This document shows, piece after piece, positions 26,442 to 34,218 of a stretch of DNA of 64,000 nucleotides. The notes below the pieces were generated by a model. That model worked only from the letters and a program-made list of their open reading frames with translations. It was not told the DNA's origin and ran no database searches. The position numbers and the translations under genes were made by a program. Source of the stretch: Bryobacterales bacterium (GTDB lineage Bacteria; Acidobacteriota; Terriglobia; Bryobacterales; Bryobacteraceae); assembly GCA_016721425.1 (NCBI GenBank), contig JADKID010000005.1:186001-250000 (forward strand). Reading direction: 5' to 3'. How positions within the stretch are numbered: the stretch's first letter is position 1; the number at the start of each line of letters is the position of its first letter.

Positions 26442-27304
26442 GATGGAACTTTGGACGCGGGCGGACGGCGCGTCAGGTAGCGCTGCCATTTCAGCTCTTC
26501 CCCAGGTGCATCGAACCTCTCCACCCAGTAGCGGCGGAACTCGTCCTCGCACCGCAACCCGCGCGTCTCTGATTCGGTCAGCGCAGCCTGCAACGCATCG
26601 TCGATCGGCGCAAACGGAGCGAGCCGGGCCGCCAGCACAGCGTAATCCTGGCGCTTGCCCAGCAGCGACTGGATCTCGCGCACGCTGTCCATTCTGCCTT
26701 GGTATACCGGGCCGAAGAAATCGCGGAACAGTTCCAGCGTGTAGCGGAAGCGCTTCGCCGTCAGGCGGAATTCGTGGAGACGCGTCGCCGACTCGGCCTT
26801 GAGGATCGTCTTGCGCCCGGCCTTGAAGAAGTCGGCGGCCAGCGGCGGCAACTCGGTGCGGGCCAGCAGCGCCGCATCCTCCGGCGAAGAGCGCAGCACG
26901 TCGTAGCGCGGCATCCATATCAGCGGCAGATCGTCCGCGCGCAGAAGATAGAGTTGGCCGGTCAACGCCAAGCCGGCCCGCCGCCGTTCCGCGGTCATCC
27001 GTACGAGCAACCCGTGCTCCGCCGGTAGTTGTTCCTTGCGCAGCAACTCCATGCCGACATCCAAATCCCGCGCCACCGCTGCCGCGGCCAGCGCCGGTTT
27101 CAGGGCCAGGCGCATGGCCCGCGCCTCGCGCGCCGGAAACAGCGCGGCAAACATGCGCAGCGCCTGAGAGAGACGACGGACGGCGACGCGCATATCGTGA
27201 ACGGGATCCTCCGCAGGATCGGCAATCGTCCGCTCGATCTCGCGGTCCAGCCGCGTGGTGGCCTTCCGCAACAGTTCCCGCGCATGCTGATCGAACGTGA
27301 TCAC
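26435..27304 (-). CDS. CHAD-domain protein
   Basis: The 289-residue product starts at a GTG overlapping the ppx stop (GTGA). It shows the CHAD pattern: VHDMRVAVRRLSQALRMF near the N-terminus and LHEFRLTAKRFRYTLELF further on, both with the conserved histidine and basic residues, in an all-helical protein. CHAD domains bind polyphosphate and can localise to polyphosphate granules. Being cotranscribed with a Ppx/GppA phosphatase strongly supports a polyphosphate role here. No CYTH domain is fused. Confidence 0.92.
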   Translation of the reverse strand: MITFDQHARELLRKATTRLDREIERTIADPAEDPVHDMRVAVRRLSQALRMFAALFPAREARAMRLALKPALAAAAVARDLDVGMELLRKEQLPAEHGLLVRMTAERRRAGLALTGQLYLLRADDLPLIWMPRYDVLRSSPEDAALLARTELPPLAADFFKAGRKTILKAESATRLHEFRLTAKRFRYTLELFRDFFGPVYQGRMDSVREIQSLLGKRQDYAVLAARLAPFAPIDDALQAALTESETRGLRCEDEFRRYWVERFDAPGEELKWQRYLTRRPPASKVPSC

Positions 27305-28830
27305 AGACGCACCCCAGTCACCGTGAGAGGCCGCTGGTAAGCCTGCCGAAACTCCGGCTCCACGCGCTCCACAGCCCACTGCTCCAGCGCGGTATCGGAT
27401 TCCGCATGCAGCGCGATGGTCAATCCGGCGGCCAGCTGACATTCGATCTGGTCCACGCGCTGATCCCTGCTGCGGTCCAGCGCGTCCGCAATGCGCAGGA
27501 TGGGCGCCAGCAGCAGAAGGACCCGTTGGCGCTCCAGAGAAAGCGCCTGAAACTCCCCGTGGCGCGGCGTGGGCATGGACTTGCGGTGGTAGCGGCAGAG
27601 CATGGCTACCTCCAGTCTCTCGCTGTCGGTGAAGCCGGCGAGATCGGAGTTGGCCACAATGTACTGCGAGTGTTTGTGATGGCTCATGTCGTTGATGGCG
27701 TGGCCGACGTCGCGCAGCAGGGCTGCGGCCTCCAGCAAGCGGCCCTGCTCGGGCTCCAGCTTGTGCCAGGGCGCCAGCACCTGGAACAGATCCCGGGCGA
27801 AGACGGCCACCTTGCGGGCGTGCTTCAGGTCCACGGCGAAGCGGCGCGCAAAGTGCTCCACCACCATCCGCTGATCCGATTGCAGCCGCGCCCGCTCGTG
27901 ACCCGCGCCCCGGTTCGCCAGGTCGCGTATGATGCCGTCCCTCACCCCCGCCGCGCAATAGGCAAGCTGCGGAATCTGGAACTGATCCAGCACCTTCACC
28001 AGCACCGCCGCGCCCGGCAGGATGATCTCCGCCCGGCGCGGCCCAATGCCCGTCACCGCGCGACGCTGGCTGAGCGGCATCACTCCCAGCGCCTTATAGA
28101 GCCTGCGGATTTGCGCCACAGTCGCACGGCGGCGGTCCGCCTCCTCGCGGCGCAGCCGGGGAATCCGGTTGGCGGCTGAGACGATGGCCGATGCCGACGC
28201 CGATGTGCCGATAGCGCGGGCGAAATTGCCCGGCTCAATCCGGCGCGCCGCCACGGCCAGCTTTTCGTCGATGAACTCCTCCATGCGCCGCACGTCTTCC
28301 GCCGCAGGAGGATCGTTCTGGAGGAATACAGAGTGCAGCCGCACGGCGCCCAACGGGCGCGAAAAAGCAGCCCGCAGCTTGCCCTCCTGCGCTTCGATAA
28401 TCTCCGCGCTGCCGCCGCCGATATCGATGATCAGGATCCGCTCCGCCGGGTGCGGCCAGCGCGATTCCACGCCCATGTGGATCAGCCGCGCCTCTTCCTG
28501 GCCGGAAATCACTTCCACCGGCTGATCGAGAATCGCGTTGACCCGCTCCATGAACTCCTCGCCGTTGGAGGCATCTCGTACCGCCGCCGTTGCCACCGCG
28601 CGGCTGGCGAGTATCCCCAGCGGGCGATAGGCGGCCACCATGCGTTGGAGCACTGCGCACACCGTATCGATGGCCGCCGGATCCAGGCTGCCGGTGCGGA
28701 AGACGCTCTCGCCCAGGCGCGTCACCTGGCGGTCTTCCGCCAGCACCCGGATGGGCGCGCGCGGCTCCACTTCCGCCGCCATCATGCGGACGGAGTTGCT
28801 GCCGATATCAATCGCGGCGTAACGTGGCAT
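27301..28830 (-). CDS. Exopolyphosphatase / guanosine pentaphosphatase (Ppx/GppA) with HD domain
   Basis: The 509-residue product has the actin-like ASKHA fold of the family: AAIDIGSNSVRMMAAEV (phosphate-1), ILASRAVATAAVRDASN, ISGQEEARLIHMGV, and ILIIDIGGGSAEIIE (phosphate-2). The C-terminal half is HD-like (LLRDVGHAINDMSHHKHSQYIV, AMLCRYHRKSMP). It removes terminal phosphate from polyphosphate or pppGpp. Which one is not decidable from sequence, but its coupling to a CHAD gene favours polyphosphate. It is first in the operon and divergent from the M20 gene, with 35 bases between the two starts. Confidence 0.92.
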   Translation of the reverse strand: MPRYAAIDIGSNSVRMMAAEVEPRAPIRVLAEDRQVTRLGESVFRTGSLDPAAIDTVCAVLQRMVAAYRPLGILASRAVATAAVRDASNGEEFMERVNAILDQPVEVISGQEEARLIHMGVESRWPHPAERILIIDIGGGSAEIIEAQEGKLRAAFSRPLGAVRLHSVFLQNDPPAAEDVRRMEEFIDEKLAVAARRIEPGNFARAIGTSASASAIVSAANRIPRLRREEADRRRATVAQIRRLYKALGVMPLSQRRAVTGIGPRRAEIILPGAAVLVKVLDQFQIPQLAYCAAGVRDGIIRDLANRGAGHERARLQSDQRMVVEHFARRFAVDLKHARKVAVFARDLFQVLAPWHKLEPEQGRLLEAAALLRDVGHAINDMSHHKHSQYIVANSDLAGFTDSERLEVAMLCRYHRKSMPTPRHGEFQALSLERQRVLLLLAPILRIADALDRSRDQRVDQIECQLAAGLTIALHAESDTALEQWAVERVEPEFRQAYQRPLTVTGVRL

Positions 28831-28865
28831 GGCGCAAAGGGCGGGCTTCGGTAGAGACTTAGATT

Positions 28866-30296
28866 ATGACCCAAGGGACAACCGTGCTGGGATTGGCCTT
28901 CTTCGTGACCTGCGCCGCGGCGCAGACGCCCAACGCTCAGGCGGTCCTGCGCGGCGTGGAGGCCCTGAGCCCGCGCTTCGACAAGATCTCGCGGCAGATC
29001 TGGGAGAGCCCCGAGCTTGGCTGGCGTGAGCATAAGAGCTCGGCGCTCCTGAAGGAAGAGCTGCGCGCCGCCGGTTTCCGGATCACCGACAACGTGGCGG
29101 GCCTGCCCACCGCCTTCACGGCGGAGTGGGGCTCCGGCGCACCGGTGATCGGCATCATTGGCGAGTATGACGCCCTGCCCGGCCTCTCTCAGGTGGACCT
29201 GCCGGAAAAGCAGGCCCGCGTCGCCGGTGCGCCCGGCCACGGCTGCGGCCACAATCTCTTCGGTCCGGCGTCCGCCATGGCTGCCATCGCCGCTAAAGAG
29301 CAGCTCATCGCGCGCAAGCTCCCCGGCACCATCCGCTTCTACGGCACTCCGTACGAAGAGGGCGGCGCGGGTAAGGTCTACATGATCCGCGCCGGAGCGT
29401 TCAAAGACACCTCCGCCGTGCTGGCCTGGCACCCGTGGGATGGCAATATGGCCGACGACAACTCCTGGCTGGCTAACGTCAAGGCCGACGTCCGCTTCAA
29501 GGGCAGCGCTGCCCACGCCGCCGGTGCGCCTGACGCAGGCCGCTCGGCGCTCGACGCCGTGGAGCTCATGACGCACGCCGTCAATCTGATGCGCGAACAC
29601 GTCCCGCAGGAGACGCGCATGCACTACGTCATCACCAACGGCGGCTCGGCGGCAAACATCGTCCCGGACGCGGCGGCACTCTCCATCATCGTGCGCCATC
29701 CGGATTTGAAGACGCTGGAGGGGCTCTGGGAGCGCGTCATGAACTGCGCGCAGGCAGGCGCACTCGCCACCGGAACCACTGTCGAAATAGAGATCGCTGC
29801 GGGCTACGCCAATTTCGTCACCAACACCGTATTGCGGGATCTGCTGGACCGGAACCTGAAGATCACCGGCGGAGTCACGTACACGCCGGACGAAGCGGCA
29901 TTCGCCGAGCGGGTCCGCCTAAGCGTCGGCGCGGGCGCGCTGCCGCCCCTGGACGCAGGCTCGAAAATCCAGGCGCCGCGCACCACGCTCAGCTCCGTCT
30001 CCACCGACGTCGGCGATGTGAGCTGGGTGACGCCCACCGGACATATGCTGGCCGCGACGTTCCCGCCCGGAGTGCCGCTCCATTCCTGGCAATCCACCGC
30101 CTGCGCCGGCACCAGCATCGGGCGCAAGGGCATGATGGTGGCGGCGAAGACACTCGCCCTTTCCGCCGTGGAGCTGTTTCAGAACCCGGAACTGGTGAAG
30201 CAGGCGCGCGCCACATTCGATGCCAAAATGGCCGGGCAGAAGTACCGTTCGCTCATCCCCGAAGGGAAACGCCCCGCGTTGCCGGCGGCCCAGTAG
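28866..30296 (+). CDS. Secreted M20-family amidohydrolase, AbgB-like
   Basis: The 476-residue product has a probable signal peptide (TVLGLAFFVTCAAAQ). Metal ligands and family blocks are clear: GIIGEYDALPGL, the HGCGHN motif (GAPGHGCGHNLFG), GTPYEEGGAGK, and the lid-domain motif FKGSAAHAAGAPDAGRSALDAVELM. These enzymes remove an acyl or aminobenzoyl group from amides, for example p-aminobenzoyl-glutamate or indole-acetyl amino acids. The substrate here is unknown. An exported location is somewhat unusual for AbgB-like enzymes. Confidence 0.88.
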   Translation: MTQGTTVLGLAFFVTCAAAQTPNAQAVLRGVEALSPRFDKISRQIWESPELGWREHKSSALLKEELRAAGFRITDNVAGLPTAFTAEWGSGAPVIGIIGEYDALPGLSQVDLPEKQARVAGAPGHGCGHNLFGPASAMAAIAAKEQLIARKLPGTIRFYGTPYEEGGAGKVYMIRAGAFKDTSAVLAWHPWDGNMADDNSWLANVKADVRFKGSAAHAAGAPDAGRSALDAVELMTHAVNLMREHVPQETRMHYVITNGGSAANIVPDAAALSIIVRHPDLKTLEGLWERVMNCAQAGALATGTTVEIEIAAGYANFVTNTVLRDLLDRNLKITGGVTYTPDEAAFAERVRLSVGAGALPPLDAGSKIQAPRTTLSSVSTDVGDVSWVTPTGHMLAATFPPGVPLHSWQSTACAGTSIGRKGMMVAAKTLALSAVELFQNPELVKQARATFDAKMAGQKYRSLIPEGKRPALPAAQ

Positions 30297-30303
30297 CGCC
30301 GCC

Positions 30304-31041
30304 CTACCGGAGCAGCGCGGCCAGCGTCGAAACCACTTCTCGAAACGCCTCGGCGTCCGGGTCGATCAGCTCTGCATGACCCACGCCCGGCAATGCCAAC
30401 AGCTCAACATCGTCGTTGACGGAACGGGCAGCCACCGCATATGCCTCCGAGATCTCCAGCGGGACGATATGGTCCTCGGTGCCATGGATCAGCCGCGCCG
30501 GCACCACCAGCGGGAGCCGCTCCACGGGGGACGCCGCCTGATAACGCTCCGGATACTGTGCCGGGCTGCCTCCGAGAAACTCAGCCGCCGCCCCCTTGCC
30601 CAGCTGAAGCTCCCAGGCCCGCCGCAGGTCCGCCGCGCCGGCCAGCGAGACCGCGCCCCGCAGCGGCAGTACCCGCTCGCCTGCCAGCCATAGCGCGAGT
30701 TGGCCGCCCGCCGAGTGGCCCGCAACGGCGATCCGCCGCAGGTCAATGCCATGATTGCCGGCCTCCCGGCCGAAGAAAACGCCCGCCGCCCGGACGTCGT
30801 CCAGCGTGCCAGGCCATCCGCCGCCAGGATTGCCCACGCGGCGGTATTCCAACGAGAACGTCGCGATGCCCTCCCGTTGCAGGTACTCGCAGAACGGCTG
30901 GGCCCGGCTCAGATCATAGGCCGCTCGCCAGAATCCGCCGTGAATCATGATGACGGCCGGGAACGGTCCCCCATCGGCCGGCAACCGCAATTCCCCGTAC
31001 TGCTCGGCGCCGGGTCCGTAAGAGAGTCTGAACGGCGTGTT
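30304..31041 (-). CDS. Alpha/beta hydrolase (acyl-peptidase/esterase type) without a visible start codon
   Basis: The reading frame encodes a clear alpha/beta hydrolase: IMIHGGFWRAAYD (oxyanion HGG), AVAGHSAGGQLALWLAG with the nucleophile Ser, IHGTEDHIVPL with the acid, and GVGHAELID with the His. Family members begin just before RLSYGP-type strands, which here would put the start at the upstream gene's stop. However, no ATG, GTG or TTG exists there: the frame reads AGT-AAC-ACG. One extra G (AGTGAACACG) would give a GTG start overlapping a TGA stop, as in other gene pairs of this window. In-frame TTG codons at 31122 and 30990 are possible alternatives. Confidence 0.8.
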   Translation of the reverse strand, partial: NTPFRLSYGPGAEQYGELRLPADGGPFPAVIMIHGGFWRAAYDLSRAQPFCEYLQREGIATFSLEYRRVGNPGGGWPGTLDDVRAAGVFFGREAGNHGIDLRRIAVAGHSAGGQLALWLAGERVLPLRGAVSLAGAADLRRAWELQLGKGAAAEFLGGSPAQYPERYQAASPVERLPLVVPARLIHGTEDHIVPLEISEAYAVAARSVNDDVELLALPGVGHAELIDPDAEAFREVVSTLAALLR

Positions 31042-31672
31042 ACTGTGCGTACTTCTTCTCCAACTTCGCTCGCGTCTTCCGCATCTTCGTCTTCTCCTGC
31101 TCCGAGGGCGGATACAGCGCAAACGATTTGGCCAGATTCGCCTTCGCCTCGCCGTATGCCTTGGCGCGATCTTCCACCTTCTGCCGCAGATACGTCCGCC
31201 ACACCAGTTCCTTGGACTGCGGATCCAGTAGATCCACAATCAGCGTACCTTCCACGAAATTCCGCACCACCCACTCTTCGTAGCCCCAGCCCCAGGCGCC
31301 GCCCCAATAGGGCGGGTAGCCGCCATACATGTGCGGATAGCCGCCGTACATTCCACCAAGGCCGACGCCGGTCACCGTCTCTTCGGTCTTCAGCTTCCGG
31401 GCCACCCAGTAACGCACGGCCAGGCTGTACTTCTGATCGCGCGGAACCTCCTTCATGCCGCGCAACTCCATCGATCCGCTGATGAAGTTCTTAATGCGCT
31501 CGCGCACCTGCGGATCGGCCAGCAGGCCGGTCTTGGTCATCTCCTGGCCGCCGACAAAACTGAAGGTTTTGTGGACCGTGAAGTCGATGTCGGGATTGAA
31601 GTCAGTCTTGACGTCGCCAGCGACGGCCGTCAGAGATGCCAGCAACAGGCCGGTGAACAGGTTGGTTTTCAT
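31040..31672 (-). CDS. Exported DUF4136-like protein
   Basis: The 210-residue product has a signal peptide (MKTNLFTGLLLASLTAVAGDV) with no lipobox cysteine. It continues with DFNPDIDFTVHKTFSFV, a typical DUF4136 beginning, and ends with VEGTLIVDLLDPQSKELVWRTY and a charged helical tail. In the middle is a Gly/Tyr/Trp-rich stretch (GGMYGGYPHMYGGYPPYWGG). DUF4136 proteins are cell-envelope proteins of unknown function and are usually lipoproteins, so the missing cysteine is a small oddity. It follows ispF by 5 bases and precedes the hydrolase. Confidence 0.8.
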   Translation of the reverse strand: MKTNLFTGLLLASLTAVAGDVKTDFNPDIDFTVHKTFSFVGGQEMTKTGLLADPQVRERIKNFISGSMELRGMKEVPRDQKYSLAVRYWVARKLKTEETVTGVGLGGMYGGYPHMYGGYPPYWGGAWGWGYEEWVVRNFVEGTLIVDLLDPQSKELVWRTYLRQKVEDRAKAYGEAKANLAKSFALYPPSEQEKTKMRKTRAKLEKKYAQ

Positions 31673-31677
31673 GGATT

Positions 31678-32157
31678 TCAGGACTTGATCAAGAGTACCG
31701 CGGCCTGCGCCTCTCCCGACTTGCCTTCGCCCACCGGCCCCACCCTCTCAGCCGTCTTGAACTTCACCGAAACACGTTCCACCGGCAACCCCAACGCTCC
31801 CGCCAGAGTTTCCCGGATCGCCTGCCGGAAATGCTTCAGCTTGGGGCGCTCCAGAATTACCGTGGAATCCACGTTGCTGATAGAGTAGCCTCGCTCGACA
31901 ACAAGGGACACGGCGTGCCGCAGAAATACTAAGGAGTCACACCCATGCCAGCGCGGATCGGTGTCCGGAAAGTGCATCCCAATATCGCCATCCGCAATGG
32001 CGCCCAGCAGGGCATCGGTGATGGCGTGCGCCAGTACGTCGGCGTCGGAATGGCCGTCCAGCCCGATTTCACTGGGGATCGTGACGCCGCCCAAAATCAG
32101 CGGACGGCCTGAAACCAGCCGGTGATTGTCCCAGCCCAGGCCCGTGCGCACATCCAT
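31678..32157 (-). CDS. ispF: 2-C-methyl-D-erythritol 2,4-cyclodiphosphate synthase
   Basis: This 159-residue enzyme of the MEP isoprenoid pathway cyclises CDP-ME 2-phosphate to MEcPP with loss of CMP. Metal ligands D10 and H12 lie in GLGWDNHRL. The blocks GHSDADVLAHAITDALLGA, GDIGMHFPDTD, NVDSTVILERPK and VSVKFKTAERVG are all present. The C-terminal part has KTAERVGPVGEG where KATTEEGLGFTG is usual. The ATG shares one base with the ispD stop (TGATG), so the two are coupled. Confidence 0.95.
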   Translation of the reverse strand: MDVRTGLGWDNHRLVSGRPLILGGVTIPSEIGLDGHSDADVLAHAITDALLGAIADGDIGMHFPDTDPRWHGCDSLVFLRHAVSLVVERGYSISNVDSTVILERPKLKHFRQAIRETLAGALGLPVERVSVKFKTAERVGPVGEGKSGEAQAAVLLIKS

Positions 32158-32879
32158 CAGGCCACGCCCTTGCTGCGCTCTTCCGCCAGGAACAACTTAG
32201 CCAGTTCAATATCGGAGGGGCGCGTAATCTTGATGTTGCGGTCGCTGCCCGGAACTACTGTGACCTCGATCCGCTCCAGGCGCTCCACCAGGCTCGATTC
32301 ATCCGTACCCACGAATCCGTCTTCGCGCGCTTTCTGGAACGCCTCACGCAGAAGTTCCGCCCGGAAAACCTGCGGCGTCTGCGCCAACACCAACCGGTCG
32401 CGGTTCAGCGTACCGCGTACCGTGTGGCGCTGCACCTGTTTCACGGTGTCCACCGGAACAATCCCGACAATCGCCGCGCCGGTCAAGGCCGCCTGCTCGA
32501 TCACTTCTACGATCGTGGCGGCATCGATAAATGGCCGTACGGCGTCGTGGACAGCCACAATCTCCACCTCCGGCGCCAGCGATGCCAGAGCGTTCTCCAC
32601 CGAATGCTGCCGCGAGTCGCCGCCCTCCACGCACCGCACCGGCTTGGCGAAGACCTCGCCTTGCAGCACTTCCTCCACGCGGGCCAGATCCTCGCCCCGC
32701 AGAGCAATCACCACCTCGCCCACCAGCGGGCAGGCGACGAACTTGCGAATCGTGTGCAGCAGGATGGGCGAGCCCTCCAGCAGGAGAAACTGTTTGCGGC
32801 TGGGGGTGGCGGCATCGGCCGCCTGGCCCTTCATCCGGGTGCCTAGTCCCGCGGCGGGGAGGATGACGGTGACGTTCAT
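32157..32879 (-). CDS. ispD: 2-C-methyl-D-erythritol 4-phosphate cytidylyltransferase
   Basis: The 240-residue product makes CDP-ME from MEP and CTP. The nucleotide-binding loop PAAGLGTRM, KQFLLLEGSPIL, VHDAVRPF, LAQTPQVFR, GTDESSLVE and GSDRNIKIT are in the expected order. The DES in TDESS replaces the more common DDA, a mild change. It is directly coupled to ispF and lies 42 bases downstream of the PIN-TRAM gene, the same order as yacL-ispD-ispF in Bacillus. Confidence 0.95.
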   Translation of the reverse strand: MNVTVILPAAGLGTRMKGQAADAATPSRKQFLLLEGSPILLHTIRKFVACPLVGEVVIALRGEDLARVEEVLQGEVFAKPVRCVEGGDSRQHSVENALASLAPEVEIVAVHDAVRPFIDAATIVEVIEQAALTGAAIVGIVPVDTVKQVQRHTVRGTLNRDRLVLAQTPQVFRAELLREAFQKAREDGFVGTDESSLVERLERIEVTVVPGSDRNIKITRPSDIELAKLFLAEERSKGVA

Positions 32880-32921
32880 AGTGTCAGCTTTCTGATGAAA
32901 TCGGTGGCGGCCGGGTTCCGG

Positions 32922-34025
32922 CTAGTTCTCCGGATGAGCCGGCGTGGGCGCTTTCTCGGGGACCGGGTCATGGGCACGCGACGTGGCCACGGACGCGGGC
33001 TTGTCGTGGATGTGATGGACACGCTCGTCGAAGCGGCCAAAGATCATCTTACCGGCCTGCGTTTGCAGCACGCTGGTGACGCTGATGTCGATGGTGCGTG
33101 AAATGTGCTTCTTCGCATTGTCCACCACCACCATCGTCCCGTCATCCAGGTAGGCGACGCCCTGGTTGAACTCCTTGCCTTCTTTGAGAATGAAGACGCG
33201 CATCACCTCGCCCGGCAGCACGATGGGCTTGAGAGCATTGGCCAGTTCGTTGATGTTCAATACTTCCACGCCGTGCAGTTGCGCCACTTTGTTCAGATTG
33301 AAATCATTGGTGATCACCTTGCAGTCATACACCTTGGCGAGCTCAATCAGCTTCAGATCCACTTCCCGCACGTTGGGGAAATCGTCTTCCAGAATCTGCA
33401 CGTTCAGATTCGCCATCTTCTGGACGCGCTGCAAAACGTCTAAACCCCGACGCCCCCGGTTGCGCTTCATCGAGTCGGCCGAATCCGCCACCAGCTGCAG
33501 TTCCCGCAACACAAACTGAGGCACCACGAGAATGCCGTCCAGGAACCCCGTCTCGGCGATATCGGCGATGCGGCCATCGATAATCACGCTGGTGTCGAGA
33601 ATCTTGAACGACTGCTTGGTGACCTTCTCGCCGCCGAACAGTCCGCCCAGCGCGGACAGGTTCAGCATGTCACCCTTGGTTGCGCCGACAATGAGGCCGA
33701 CGTAAGTCATCAACAGCAGGATGAACAGTTGTAGGAATGAGACAGTTCCCTTGCCCCCGGGCATCGCCCAGGCCACAATGAGAGAAATTAGAAACGCACC
33801 GAGAATTCCAAGCACTGAGCCGACAGCCGCGCCAATCAAACGCTTCAGGCTCACCTGCTTCAGCCGCACCTCAAAGAAAACAATCAGGATTCCGAGGATA
33901 ATACCAACAAGGGCGGCTATCTGCGCGGTCAAGCTAAACGGTTGAAGGACGTAGGCTGCGGCTGCCAGGATTAGCACAAACAGCGCCCTGATCAGCAACA
34001 GATCGTTCACTGGAGACTCCTCCAT
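32922..34025 (-). CDS. Membrane-anchored PIN-TRAM protein, YacL-like
   Basis: From the ATG at 34025 the product has 367 residues. Four transmembrane helices come first (LLLIRALFVLILAAAAYVL, LVGIILGILIVFFEV, AAVGSVLGILGAFLISLIV, LFILLLMTYVGLIVGA). A PIN nuclease domain follows: ILDTSVIIDGRIADI, RRGLDVLQ, DCKVITNDFNLNKVA with the acidic residues. Last is a TRAM domain (LPGEVMRVFILKEGKEFNQGVAYLDDGTMVVV). YacL-like proteins are thought to act on RNA at the membrane. Earlier starts (34094, 34151) add residues without family similarity. It heads the ispD-ispF cluster. Confidence 0.9.
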   Translation of the reverse strand: MEESPVNDLLLIRALFVLILAAAAYVLQPFSLTAQIAALVGIILGILIVFFEVRLKQVSLKRLIGAAVGSVLGILGAFLISLIVAWAMPGGKGTVSFLQLFILLLMTYVGLIVGATKGDMLNLSALGGLFGGEKVTKQSFKILDTSVIIDGRIADIAETGFLDGILVVPQFVLRELQLVADSADSMKRNRGRRGLDVLQRVQKMANLNVQILEDDFPNVREVDLKLIELAKVYDCKVITNDFNLNKVAQLHGVEVLNINELANALKPIVLPGEVMRVFILKEGKEFNQGVAYLDDGTMVVVDNAKKHISRTIDISVTSVLQTQAGKMIFGRFDERVHHIHDKPASVATSRAHDPVPEKAPTPAHPEN

Positions 34026-34218
34026 CAATTGTAAGAACACGGCAAAGAGCTCCCGCAGGAGAGCCCTGTCGCGCCATGAGTATACCACCAGCATAAGCCG
34101 CGCGGGCGCAAATCGGAGAGGCCAGCCCGTTCCCGAATCCCCGCCCGGCATGGCCGGCGGGCGCCGCTAGTCCGCCCCGCCCCTCATTCTTCCCATTCCC
34201 GTCTGGTAAAGTCGGCTT

